Below are positions 25,282 to 33,930 of a stretch of 64,000 nt of DNA, in pieces. The stretch is from Vagococcus intermedius (GTDB lineage Bacteria > Bacillota > Bacilli > Lactobacillales > Vagococcaceae). The stretch is from contig NZ_CP110232.1 in the NCBI RefSeq assembly GCF_029144185.1, positions 372,001 through 436,000 of the forward strand, read 5' to 3'. Positions within the stretch are counted from its first letter, which is position 1. The number at the start of each line of letters is the position of its first letter. The notes under the pieces were generated by a model. That model had not been told where the DNA came from and did not search any database. It saw only the letters and a list, made by a program, of their open reading frames with translations. A program made the position numbers and the translations under genes.

Positions 25282-26200
25282 AAGGGACTTTTACAATTTC
25301 GACATTGAAGTTAGCAAAGTGAATAGTGTTAGAGTTATTAAAATCGGTTAAAATAGCTTGATGCAAGACTGTTTTTGTAGCTGCGCCTTCTTTATAATGA
25401 ACAAGATAGCGTATTTTGACATCGATGCCAACCTCGGTCACATCCATCAAGAAGGTTGGTTCAGTTGTCCCATCAGATAGTTCAATAGCCTCCATCTCTT
25501 TTTCAAAATCAGTAACTTCGGGGAAAGTTCTATTTTTTTGTTTGAAAAATTCTTGATCACAAGCTTTTTTCATAATTACTTGAGCCTGTTGCCAATCGCT
25601 TTCATGGGTCAGTGTATAACTGATTTCGTGCCAGATAAAATGATTAAGTGCGGTATAGTTAAAGATATTATCATCAAAAATAACACTATTAGGAATCTTG
25701 ATTGTTCGTCCTGTCGGTGAGTCAGAAGAGAGCCAATTGTTGATTTCCACCATAGTGAAATGGATAAAACCAATTTTTATTACCTCACCTTTGACACCAT
25801 TAATTTCCAAACGGTCATAAATACGGAAATGTTTCCTTTTTTCAATAATAAACCAAGCAATTAGATTATTAATCATCCCCTTAACAAAAATTGAGATAAA
25901 GAGTAAGGCGATAAAAATGAGCAAGATAAAGGTGTCGAGGGCTTGCATCCAAGTTTTTAAAGTCATTAAAATCATAATACCTCGAATAAGACTTTTAAAA
26001 ATAGGTCGGATCTTGTAATAAGTTTTAACACTTTTAAAGTGTTTCTTCATTACTTTTAAACCGAGGTATTCAACACTGAAGCCAATTGTTAAAATCATGA
26101 GCATCATAGAAATTTTGGTTGAATATTCTTCAGGGTTTCTGATTCCATCGGCAATATCGTAAGAAAGTGTCACAAAATAATCACGAATTGAATCTTCCAT
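25280..26200 (-). CDS. MscS-family mechanosensitive channel-like protein
   Basis: A 306-residue membrane protein with hydrophobic segments at about 30-50, 70-85 and 88-110, and a soluble C-terminal half. The stretch NNLIAWFIIEKRKHFRIYDR followed by GEVIKIGFIHFTMVEINNWL and GRTIKIPNSVIFDDNIFNYT matches the MscS pore-exit helix and beta domain. The product is probably an osmotic-shock release channel or small-solute channel. ATG at 26200 has only a weak ribosome site (GGAGAAATTAA). Monocistronic. Confidence 0.85.
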   Translation of the reverse strand: MEDSIRDYFVTLSYDIADGIRNPEEYSTKISMMLMILTIGFSVEYLGLKVMKKHFKSVKTYYKIRPIFKSLIRGIMILMTLKTWMQALDTFILLIFIALLFISIFVKGMINNLIAWFIIEKRKHFRIYDRLEINGVKGEVIKIGFIHFTMVEINNWLSSDSPTGRTIKIPNSVIFDDNIFNYTALNHFIWHEISYTLTHESDWQQAQVIMKKACDQEFFKQKNRTFPEVTDFEKEMEAIELSDGTTEPTFLMDVTEVGIDVKIRYLVHYKEGAATKTVLHQAILTDFNNSNTIHFANFNVEIVKVP

Positions 26201-26361
26201 TAATTTAATTTCTCCATTTCATAAGCTTGAAAAGATCTTAGAATCGTAAGACTCTTCTATAAGAACAGTATAAAAGAAGATGAGTTATAGTTAAAGTAAT
26301 ATCGCAATGTCGATTGATAATCTAGTATTAAGATGGTTGGTTAAGTGGGTTAAAAAGAGTG

Positions 26362-26370
26362 TGGTATAAT
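26362..26370 (+). promoter_or_regulatory. Extended -10 promoter of SPFH gene
   Basis: TGGTATAAT, a perfect extended -10, 25 bases before the start codon. No good -35 at the usual distance. Confidence 0.6.
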
Positions 26371-26395
26371 AATCTAAAAGATAGGGGGAATATAT

Positions 26396-27277
26396 ATGCA
26401 AGAGAAAAAAGCCTTTGCTGTTAATGGGTATATTGGCCTAGTAGTTATGATTGTTCTTTTAATTGGATCACTTTCTCTTTTTTACCAAGGGTTTTCTATT
26501 GGAACAGGTACTGAGGAAGTTAAGGTAGGTCTCGTTTTGTTAGGGGTGTTATTATTAATAATCGCAGGACTATTTATCTCATCTTTGATGATTGTAGCGC
26601 CAAATACATCTAAAGTGTTGACGTTTTTTGGTAATTATATCGGAACGATCCGTGAGCCAGGTTTATTTATGACGGTTCCTTTAACGAACAAATCAACGGT
26701 GTCATTGAAAGTAAATAACTTTAATAGTGTTAAGATGAAAGTAAATGACTTGGATGGTAATCCTATTGAGATTGCAGCAGTAGTGGTTTATCGTGTTGTA
26801 GATACAGCAAAAGCGTTATTTGAAGTAGACTACTATACTAATTTTATTGAAATTCAAAGTGAGACAGCTATTCGTCATGTTGCAACGAAATATTCTTACG
26901 ATGGAGATGATGATGAAGTATCTTTAAGAGGGAACGTCAGTGAGATTTCAGAAGAATTGGCAACAGAGCTTCAAGAACGACTATCAGTAGCAGGGGTGGA
27001 AGTTTTAGAAGCGCGCTTGACACATCTAGCTTACTCAACTGAAATTGCCAGTGCCATGTTACAGCGTCAGCAAGCTAAATCAATTTTAAAAGCGCGTCAA
27101 TTGATTGTAGAAGGAGCTGTTGATATTACACAATCGGCCATCGAACGTTTGACGTTGAATCAAGAGTTGACCTTGACTACTGAGCAACGTGTAAAATTGG
27201 TTAATAACTTATTAGTCGCGATTGTCAGTGAAAAAGGGGTTCAGCCAACTATTTCTGCTGATCAAGCAACTGACTAA
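26396..27277 (+). CDS. SPFH/Band 7 (stomatin-like) membrane protein
   Basis: A 293-residue protein with two N-terminal membrane helices (about 12-32 and 43-65) and an SPFH domain (about 68-230: APNTSKVLTFFGNYIGTIREPGLF, and YRVVDTAKALFEVDYYTNFI). A helical C-terminal region (LQRQQAKSILKARQLIVEGAV) is typical for oligomerisation. Such proteins build membrane microdomains. ATG at 26396 follows AGGGGGA. Single-gene unit with its own promoter and terminator. Confidence 0.9.
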   Translation: MQEKKAFAVNGYIGLVVMIVLLIGSLSLFYQGFSIGTGTEEVKVGLVLLGVLLLIIAGLFISSLMIVAPNTSKVLTFFGNYIGTIREPGLFMTVPLTNKSTVSLKVNNFNSVKMKVNDLDGNPIEIAAVVVYRVVDTAKALFEVDYYTNFIEIQSETAIRHVATKYSYDGDDDEVSLRGNVSEISEELATELQERLSVAGVEVLEARLTHLAYSTEIASAMLQRQQAKSILKARQLIVEGAVDITQSAIERLTLNQELTLTTEQRVKLVNNLLVAIVSEKGVQPTISADQATD

Positions 27278-27299
27278 CAGATACCATATTCGTAATAAA

Positions 27300-27333
27300 A
27301 GAACGCTAGTCTTTATTAGACTAGCGTTCTTTC
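27300..27333 (+). terminator. Terminator of SPFH gene
   Basis: AGAACGCTAGTCT and AGACTAGCGTTCT, a perfect 13-bp stem, then TTCTGTTTT. Confidence 0.85.
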
Positions 27334-27590
27334 TGTTTTATTATGAGTGAAAGAAGAGAAAGATTTGAAGACGACATGAGAATTCTTTCTTAATCTACAT
27401 TATTAATGAGTGTTTTTTTAATGTCTGAAATAATAATTTAGAATTATTTTTATTTGCACGAATTTATTTGATGGGTAATTAGGTTGAAAGCTTGATGTTG
27501 TAAGGTTTTAAACCGTTTTTGTATTATGGGTGTTTTTCTTTTTATTTACTGATTATTTTCATCGTTTTTTAATTTAACTAATGAAACCTA

Positions 27591-27619
27591 TTGTAATTTT
27601 CTCATTTATGTATTAAACT
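27591..27619 (+). promoter_or_regulatory. Predicted dtpT promoter
   Basis: TTGTAA, 17-base spacer, TAAACT, about 50 bases upstream of the start codon. Confidence 0.45.
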
Positions 27620-27669
27620 TGTATTTTAATTCATATAAAATAATTTTAAATAAAGAGAGTGTGGGTAAA

Positions 27670-29175
27670 ATGAGATATACACGTGAAGAGATGATTGAGA
27701 GTGTTCCAAGGACTGGCTTCTTCGGACATCCAAAAGGATTAGGAATTCTATTCTTTGTAGAGTTCTGGGAAAGATTTAGTTACTATGGTATGAGAGCAAT
27801 TCTTTTATTCTATATGTACTATTCAGTAACAGAGGGTGGTTTGGGCTTGCCGATGGCAATGGCTCAATCAATTATGTCATTATACGGCGCATTAATCTTT
27901 ATGACAGCCTTATTAGGCGGATGGTTAGCTGATAGGGTGTTAGGTTCACGACGTTCACTATTTATTGGTGCTACAATTATTATGTTAGGTCATATTGTTT
28001 TATCATTACCTGGCGGGGTACCACTATTCTTACTATCAATGGCATTGATTATTATTGGATCAGGTTTAATGAAACCAAATATTGCCAACGTTGTAGGTGG
28101 TTTGTACGATAAAAATGATGCTCGTATGGATTCAGGTTTTGTTATTTTCTACATGTCAGTTAACATGGGAGCTCTTGCATCACCGATGATTGTTGGTCAA
28201 TTACAGACAACATTAGGTTTCCACTATGGGTTTGCTGCAGCTGCAATCGGAATGGCTTTAGCCTTAGTTGTTTATGCTGTATATAATCGTAAGTCTTTAG
28301 GTTTAGTAGGGAAAGATATTCCAAATCCCTTAACTGAAGAAGAAAAAGGAAAATATAAAAAAGGAGCAGTCGTTAGTGTTGTTGCCTTATTAGCAATTTT
28401 AGCTATTACTTATTCAACAGGTATCTTAACGTTTGACACGTTCTCATATTTTATTACAGGTTTAGGTTTAATTTTACCGATTGTTTATTTCTTATCAATG
28501 TATCGTAGCACTAAGACAGATGCAACAGAGAAAAAACGTTTATTAGCTTATATTCCATTATTCCTTTCAGGTGTCATGTTTTGGTCAATTCAAGAGCAAG
28601 GGTCATCAATCTTAGGAACATTTGCTGACACAAAAACACAATTAGATTTAAGTAAAGTGATTGGAATTGATTATACTGTTCCAGCTGCTTTCTTCCAATC
28701 AATTAACCCAATTTTTATTGTTATTTTTGCACCAGTTATTTCAAGTTTATGGGGTAAATTAGGTAAACATAATCCTTCAACAGCATTTAAATTTACCTTA
28801 GGATTATTCTTTGCAGGTATTTCATTCTTAATCATGGTAATTCCTACTTGGGGCATGGTTGAAGGCGACAAAATTAATCCATTCTGGTTGATACTTTCAT
28901 TTTTCTTATGCGTAATTGGAGAGCTTTGTTTATCACCAGTTGGTCAAAGTGCGACAGTTAAGTTGGCACCAAAAGCATTTGAGTCAACTATGTTAAGTTT
29001 GTGGTTACTATCAAATGCGACAGCTCAAGGTTTAAATGCTCAGTTAGTTAGATTATATAATGTTTTAGATGAGTCACAATATTTCGGATTCTTAGGTTTA
29101 ATGGCGATTGTTTTAGGGATTATTATTTTGATTATCTCACCATGGACTAAGAAAATGATGGGTGGTATTTACTAA
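27670..29175 (+). CDS. dtpT: POT/PTR-family di-/tripeptide:H+ symporter
   Basis: A 501-residue, about 14-helix proton-coupled oligopeptide transporter. The N-terminal signature FVEFWERFSYYGMRAILLFY contains the ExxER motif needed for proton coupling; the second signature region is FVIFYMSVNMGALASPMI. Length and sequence match lactococcal DtpT. The frame extends upstream to a TTG at 27619 with no ribosome site; ATG at 27670 is preceded by AAAGAGAG. Monocistronic with a terminator. Confidence 0.95.
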   Translation: MRYTREEMIESVPRTGFFGHPKGLGILFFVEFWERFSYYGMRAILLFYMYYSVTEGGLGLPMAMAQSIMSLYGALIFMTALLGGWLADRVLGSRRSLFIGATIIMLGHIVLSLPGGVPLFLLSMALIIIGSGLMKPNIANVVGGLYDKNDARMDSGFVIFYMSVNMGALASPMIVGQLQTTLGFHYGFAAAAIGMALALVVYAVYNRKSLGLVGKDIPNPLTEEEKGKYKKGAVVSVVALLAILAITYSTGILTFDTFSYFITGLGLILPIVYFLSMYRSTKTDATEKKRLLAYIPLFLSGVMFWSIQEQGSSILGTFADTKTQLDLSKVIGIDYTVPAAFFQSINPIFIVIFAPVISSLWGKLGKHNPSTAFKFTLGLFFAGISFLIMVIPTWGMVEGDKINPFWLILSFFLCVIGELCLSPVGQSATVKLAPKAFESTMLSLWLLSNATAQGLNAQLVRLYNVLDESQYFGFLGLMAIVLGIIILIISPWTKKMMGGIY

Positions 29176-29186
29176 AGAAGGCAATT

Positions 29187-29218
29187 AAAAAGCTAGCGAC
29201 TTAGTCGCTGGCTTTTTT
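29187..29218 (+). terminator. Terminator of dtpT
   Basis: AAAAAGCTAGCGAC, loop TTA, GTCGCTGGCTTTTTT, with one G-T pair. Confidence 0.88.
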
Positions 29219-29272
29219 GTTGGCATTGAATTTAACTAAATGAGTAGAAAGGTAGGTCTTTTTCTAGTAATT

Positions 29273-29281
29273 TGGTATAAT
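29273..29281 (+). promoter_or_regulatory. Extended -10 promoter of osmC-type gene
   Basis: TGGTATAAT, identical to the one before the SPFH gene, 44 bases before the start codon. Confidence 0.6.
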
Positions 29282-29324
29282 ATTAGCGAGAGCAAAATAA
29301 GATTGTCTAGAAGGAGCGAGTCTG

Positions 29325-29720
29325 ATGAAACAAGAAAATTTAGTCTTAGTTCAAGGTGAAAAAGGCATGGAATTACCGTTTGAAACGGGCAATTGGGTAT
29401 TATTGAAAGGTGAAGAAGGTTATTCACCAGTTGAGACTTTAGCAGCTTGTGTAGGAGCATGTGGTGCATATGTCTATCAGTCTATATTAAAAAATTCAAA
29501 AATTGACTATCAATTTGAAAAAGTTCATGTGACTTATAAGCGAGATGAGACTAAAAAAAGTGAACCGTTATCAATGGTATCTTTAGTGTTCGATATTCGA
29601 GTAGCTGAAGAAGATCAAGGAAAAGCAGAACGTGGTTTAAAAATGATAGGGGCACATTGTCCAGTGATGCAGTCCTTAGATCCAGCTATTGAAATTAGTG
29701 AGATCGTTAATTTTTTGTAA
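29325..29720 (+). CDS. OsmC/Ohr-family protein
   Basis: A 131-residue OsmC-fold protein with both redox cysteines: one in the pair ACVGACG and one in GAHCPVMQSL. Family members reduce organic hydroperoxides using dithiol reductants. It is short, as in the YhfA-like branch, so the substrate is open. ATG at 29325 follows AAGGAGCGAG. Confidence 0.88.
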   Translation: MKQENLVLVQGEKGMELPFETGNWVLLKGEEGYSPVETLAACVGACGAYVYQSILKNSKIDYQFEKVHVTYKRDETKKSEPLSMVSLVFDIRVAEEDQGKAERGLKMIGAHCPVMQSLDPAIEISEIVNFL

Positions 29721-30043
29721 GCGAGTAATAGGTCTATACTTTTAATTGAATTATAGGTATAATAAGCAAGCGTTTGGAATGTCTTAAGCCAAATGCTTGC
29801 TTATTATTGAGAAAAAAAGACTGCTATTTTTGAAATATATTGTAATAATTGACATCTAATTTTCATATAAAACTGAAATATTCAAGTTGTTATTACCTAT
29901 TTATTATATTAAAATGTTAGTAGTGCTTACTGTAATTAGTTATATAGACTCATATAATGGCTATTTTTTGTAAAGAAAGTCATGGTAAAAAAGTTGTACG
30001 TCAGATGTTTGAATATGTCTGATTGTGACATTAAGGGGAGAAA
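29721..30043. other. Intergenic region between osmC-type and GH18 genes
   Basis: It holds a 17-bp hairpin (29761-29805) and AT-rich sequence with a TATAAT at 29953-29958 that may serve the GH18 gene. Nothing else recognised. Confidence 0.55.
29761..29805. terminator. Hairpin, probable terminator of osmC-type gene
   Basis: AATAAGCAAGCGTTTGG and CCAAATGCTTGCTTATT pair over 17 bp with one G-T. The stem itself ends T-rich, but no long T run follows. Confidence 0.6.
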
Positions 30044-31399
30044 ATGAAGAAAAATTTTATAATGAGAAGTTTATTCCTTCTTATCATTTTGTTTGGCTTC
30101 TTGGGAGTCAAAACAACAGCCTACGCAGGTCAAGCAAAATTTAAAGTAGTTGGCTATTTACCTGACTATGATATGATTCATCGTGATGCCACCATTAATT
30201 TTAAACAGTTAACGGATGTCAATTATTTTTCAGTAGTTCCTGAAGCGACAGGTAAATTAAAATTTACTGAAAATGGAAGTGCTGAACAATTAAAAGAACT
30301 AGTGAAAGATGCCCACAAAGAAAAAGTTAAGGTGGGTGTCAGTCTTGGCGGTTGGGGTCTTAGTGATAATTTTGCAGAAGCTACCTCCGATACAAATCGT
30401 AAACAGTTTATCGCAAGTGTGGTTGATTTTGTCGATCGTTATAATTTAGATACGGTTGATATTGATTGGGAGTATCCTGATCAAGATAAGGCACCTCAAT
30501 TTGAAGCTTTTGTCAAAGAATTAAAAAAAGAATTAAAAACAAAATTAGATGGTACGATAAAGGTATCGATCTGTGTTCCCACAGGTATTGGTTCAAATGG
30601 TTTGCCAACAGGCACTTGGGAGGACCATTTTACGCCAGCGGCATTGAATGCTGCTGATTGGATTAATATCATGTCATATGATGCTCAGATGCCTGGCTTT
30701 CCGAATCATTCGCCAGTTGATTTACAAAAAAATGCTTTAAATTACTGGAATGATTTAATGGGTGGCGATAAAATGGCACATTTAGTAGCTGGGATGCCTT
30801 ATTATGCTAAAGCGTTAAATGAGACAGTTATTACTTACAATAGTTTAGTTGATGTCTTCGAAGGGGTTTTGACTAATGATGAAGCCACCTACATGGGTGA
30901 AACCTTTTACTTCAATAATAAAGAAACAGTTCAAACTAAAACACAAGATTCTATAAAATTAGGTTCTTTGGGAGTGATGATCTGGACGCCAACGCAAGAT
31001 GCCAATTTAGGTAGTCCGAGTCGTTTGACAGATGTTATTGCAGATACAATTGCAGATAGTAATAAGGTAGAATTAGATAAAGATATTCCCGTAGCAGAAG
31101 TCGCGATAGATAACGTGATTGAAAAAGTTAAAGAAGGCAAATCAGTTAACAAATGGTTATTAGTAAGTCTCTTAATGTTAATGGTTATTAGCTTATTATT
31201 ATTTAGAGGCCATTTACCATTCTTGTTACCAAGTCAAATTAAAGGAAGAAAAGTTGACAAGATTAACTTAGGTAAATTAGTTGGTTTAATTTTATTAACA
31301 GTTTCTGTTTTAGCATTTATTATTGTTGTCTTGCCGTGGTATCTATCATTATTAATATTTGTTGGATTAGGTGCTGGTGGTTATTATATCTTAAAATAA
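30044..31399 (+). CDS. GH18 chitinase-like glycosidase with C-terminal membrane tail
   Basis: A 451-residue protein with a signal peptide (1-27) and a GH18 barrel (about 32-335). VSLGGWG and the catalytic DxxDxDxE motif appear as DTVDIDWEYPD, with Glu as acid/base; MSYDAQMPG contains the stabilising YD pair. Substrates may be chitin-type oligosaccharides or N-glycan chitobiose. Unusually, the last 85 residues carry about three hydrophobic segments (near 369-387, 409-429, 431-450) separated by a basic loop, so the enzyme should stay at the outer membrane face. ATG at 30044 follows AAGGGGAG. Monocistronic, with a terminator directly after the stop. Confidence 0.88.
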   Translation: MKKNFIMRSLFLLIILFGFLGVKTTAYAGQAKFKVVGYLPDYDMIHRDATINFKQLTDVNYFSVVPEATGKLKFTENGSAEQLKELVKDAHKEKVKVGVSLGGWGLSDNFAEATSDTNRKQFIASVVDFVDRYNLDTVDIDWEYPDQDKAPQFEAFVKELKKELKTKLDGTIKVSICVPTGIGSNGLPTGTWEDHFTPAALNAADWINIMSYDAQMPGFPNHSPVDLQKNALNYWNDLMGGDKMAHLVAGMPYYAKALNETVITYNSLVDVFEGVLTNDEATYMGETFYFNNKETVQTKTQDSIKLGSLGVMIWTPTQDANLGSPSRLTDVIADTIADSNKVELDKDIPVAEVAIDNVIEKVKEGKSVNKWLLVSLLMLMVISLLLFRGHLPFLLPSQIKGRKVDKINLGKLVGLILLTVSVLAFIIVVLPWYLSLLIFVGLGAGGYYILK

Positions 31400-31428
31400 A
31401 AAAAAGAAGCCTTTAGGCTTCTTTTTTT
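31398..31428. terminator. Bidirectional terminator between GH18 and HMG-CoA reductase genes
   Basis: AAAAAGAAGCC, loop TTTA, GGCTTCTTTTT, with A and T runs on both sides. Confidence 0.85.
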
Positions 31429-32713
31429 ATTTATTTTTTCGAATGTCTTGTAGTAAGCGACTAGCTATTTCTGAATTCATCGTTGATTCAAGACGTAATT
31501 TTTCTGATAATAAATCAATTTCTTCGTTGACTGCCCCAACATGAATCGCTAAAGATTTGGCATGTAAGCTCATATGCCCCCTTTGAATGCCTTCGCTGAC
31601 TAATGCTTTCAAGGCAGAGAAATTTTGGGCTAAGCCGACGGAAGTAACAATTTTAGCAATATCTAATGCAGATTCGGCTTTCATTAATTGCTGACTTGTT
31701 TTAGCAAGCGGTAAGACACTGATAGCGCCACCGACAGATCCGACAGGCATGGGCAAAGTCAATTCGCCATTTAAGAATCCTTCCTCATCTAAAGACCAAC
31801 GGCTCATGCTACGATACTGTCCATCTCGAGCAGCATAGGCATGGGCGCCAGCTTCGACTGCTCGGCTATCATTTCCTGTTGCGATTAAAACTGAGTCAAT
31901 ACCATTCATAATACCTTTATTATGTGTAGCTGCACGATAAGGGTCTAGTTGAGCGTAACGTGTGGCTGCAACAATTTTTTTGGCAACTTCTAAACCACTC
32001 ATAGAAGAACTTGCTAAATCTTGAGTTGCGACACGACAACGACTTGTCACAAGAGAATGATCATTAAAATTACTTAAGATACTCATTAAGCATTCGGCAT
32101 CTAGCCATTTTTGGATTGCCTGGCTTACTGTTTCTAAAATAGTATTGACGATATTAGCTCCCATGGCGTCTTTAACATTTACAATCAGATGAATGGTTAA
32201 AAATTCATCTTCGTTCCGTTCATTTTTGATTACACGGATGTCAATTTCCTCTAGGCCCCCCCCTCGTTTGACAATTGAGGGATGAGCTAATCTTGTTTGT
32301 TCAAAAATATCGTCACGATGACGTTCAATAATCTGTGCGGCTTCTTGAAAATCAATAATATCAGTTAAGATGATTTGACCAATTAAAGCACGTTTGTGAA
32401 CTTTAGTTATAAAGCCCCCATGCTTCCGCATAAATTTAGCCCCATTACTAGCCGCGGCAATAACGGATGGTTCTTCAACAACCATTGGCACTACCACATC
32501 TTTGTTATCAACAATAAAGTTAAGAGCTACCCCTAAAGGGAGAGGGAATTGAGCGAGTTGATTTTCAATTAAACTATTAGCTACATCCTCAGTTAGCAAG
32601 GGACTAGCATTAAGGAGTGCCAGAGAATCATTGTCTAAAAAGCCACTCTCTTTTAAAAGGTCTAAGCGTTCAACACGTGTTTTTTTATAGAATTGTGAAA
32701 TATTAGATGTCAT
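31427..32713 (-). CDS. Class II hydroxymethylglutaryl-CoA reductase
   Basis: A 428-residue enzyme making mevalonate from HMG-CoA. Class II catalytic residues are visible: Glu in VEEPSVIAAAS, Lys in NKGIMNGID, Asp in ATGNDSRAVEA and the C-terminal His in MSLHAKSLAIHVG. In Enterococcus this activity is the C-terminal half of the bifunctional MvaE. Here it is a separate gene with its own ATG (32713) and AAAGGAG, 18 bases after the thiolase stop. It is the last gene of the mvaS-thiolase-reductase operon. Confidence 0.95.
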   Translation of the reverse strand: MTSNISQFYKKTRVERLDLLKESGFLDNDSLALLNASPLLTEDVANSLIENQLAQFPLPLGVALNFIVDNKDVVVPMVVEEPSVIAAASNGAKFMRKHGGFITKVHKRALIGQIILTDIIDFQEAAQIIERHRDDIFEQTRLAHPSIVKRGGGLEEIDIRVIKNERNEDEFLTIHLIVNVKDAMGANIVNTILETVSQAIQKWLDAECLMSILSNFNDHSLVTSRCRVATQDLASSSMSGLEVAKKIVAATRYAQLDPYRAATHNKGIMNGIDSVLIATGNDSRAVEAGAHAYAARDGQYRSMSRWSLDEEGFLNGELTLPMPVGSVGGAISVLPLAKTSQQLMKAESALDIAKIVTSVGLAQNFSALKALVSEGIQRGHMSLHAKSLAIHVGAVNEEIDLLSEKLRLESTMNSEIASRLLQDIRKNK

Positions 32714-32731
32714 AATTAGTAAATTCTCCTT

Positions 32732-33904
32732 TTATTCGGGACGTGAAATAGCTAAAGCTAACCCAATGCCGCCTCCGACACAAAGTGAGGCAATCCCTTG
32801 CTTTTTATGCTCCCGCTCTAAAGAATAAAGTAAGGTAGTTAAGATACGGGCACCGGACGCTCCTAGTGGATGACCAAGGGCAATGGCGCCCCCATTAATA
32901 TTGACACGTTCAGGTGGTAAATCGAGATCTTTAACAATGGCAAGTGATTGGGAGGCAAAAGCTTCATTGATTTCAAAAAGATCAATATCAGTTGTTTTTA
33001 AGGTCATTTTTGCTAGTAAGTCTTTAATTGCGTAATAAGGGGCATAGCCCATATAGTTTGGATCATTGCCAATTTCGGTATACTCTCCAACAATTGCTTG
33101 GTAAGGAATGCCTCTTTTTTCTGCAACTTCTTTGGCCATTAACACTAGGGCAGAAGCACCGTCATTAATGGTGGAAGCATTGCCTGCAGTGACACTTCCA
33201 TCTTTTTGAAAGACTGTTTTTAACGTTGCTAGTTTTTCAAGAGTACTACTGCCACGAATTCCCTCATCTTGAGTGACAACTAAGCCATCAGGTGTCGTAA
33301 CAGCGACAATTTCTTCGTCAAAATAGCCAGCTTGTTGGGCATGATAAGCTTTAAGTTGTGACTTATTAGCATAAGTATCTTGATCTTCACGTGAAATTTG
33401 GTATTTTTCTGCTACGGCTTCGGCAGTTGTTCCCATATGTTGATGGCTAAATGCATCGGTTAATCCATCTAAAATCATGGAGTCGACCAATAAGTTTTCA
33501 TCAAAAGCTTGATCTTTTCCCATTCGATGATGCAGTAACGGTGATTGGGACATATTCTCAATCCCACCTACCACAACCGTATCACTAATCCCTAATTGGA
33601 TGGCTTGCTTTCCTAAAATAACTGTTTTAAGACCAGAGCCACAAACTTCATTGATCGTCATGGCAGGGGTCGTTTGAGGAATCCCTGCATGAATCGCAAC
33701 TTGTCTTGCTGGATTCTGTCCATTTCCAGCTTGTAAAACATTTCCTAAAATAACTTGATCTACCTTGGTAGGGGATAGGTCTGCACGTTGTAGGGCTTCT
33801 TTAACCGCAATCGTCCCTAGTGCTACAGCAGAAGTATCTTTAAATGCGCCTTTAAATTTACCGATAGGTGTTCTGGCTGCACCAACAATAACGACTTCTC
33901 TCAT
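32732..33904 (-). CDS. Acetyl-CoA C-acetyltransferase (thiolase)
   Basis: A 390-residue thiolase supplying acetoacetyl-CoA to HMG-CoA synthase. Active-site residues: Cys in NEVCGSGLKT (near residue 88), His in GGAIALGHPLGASGAR and the second Cys in SLCVGGGIG. Full length for biosynthetic thiolases. ATG at 33904 follows GGAGG. The C-terminus ends cleanly at AISRPE followed by TAA, with no sign of a frameshift joining it to the reductase. It corresponds to the N-terminal half of enterococcal MvaE. Confidence 0.95.
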   Translation of the reverse strand: MREVVIVGAARTPIGKFKGAFKDTSAVALGTIAVKEALQRADLSPTKVDQVILGNVLQAGNGQNPARQVAIHAGIPQTTPAMTINEVCGSGLKTVILGKQAIQLGISDTVVVGGIENMSQSPLLHHRMGKDQAFDENLLVDSMILDGLTDAFSHQHMGTTAEAVAEKYQISREDQDTYANKSQLKAYHAQQAGYFDEEIVAVTTPDGLVVTQDEGIRGSSTLEKLATLKTVFQKDGSVTAGNASTINDGASALVLMAKEVAEKRGIPYQAIVGEYTEIGNDPNYMGYAPYYAIKDLLAKMTLKTTDIDLFEINEAFASQSLAIVKDLDLPPERVNINGGAIALGHPLGASGARILTTLLYSLEREHKKQGIASLCVGGGIGLALAISRPE

Positions 33905-33930
33905 ATATGTTCCTCCAAAATTATTTAATA

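Larger units (their letters stand above)
27278..27669. other. AT-rich intergenic region before dtpT
   Basis: It contains the SPFH-gene terminator and a candidate promoter at 27591-27619. Otherwise I see no gene or repeat; a short GGTTTTAAACC palindrome lies near 27508. Confidence 0.6.

Noticed and set aside
32714-32731. Frameshift that would join thiolase and HMG-CoA reductase into MvaE
   Set aside because: Thiolase ends at a normal C-terminus and the reductase has its own AAAGGAG and ATG; both are full length.
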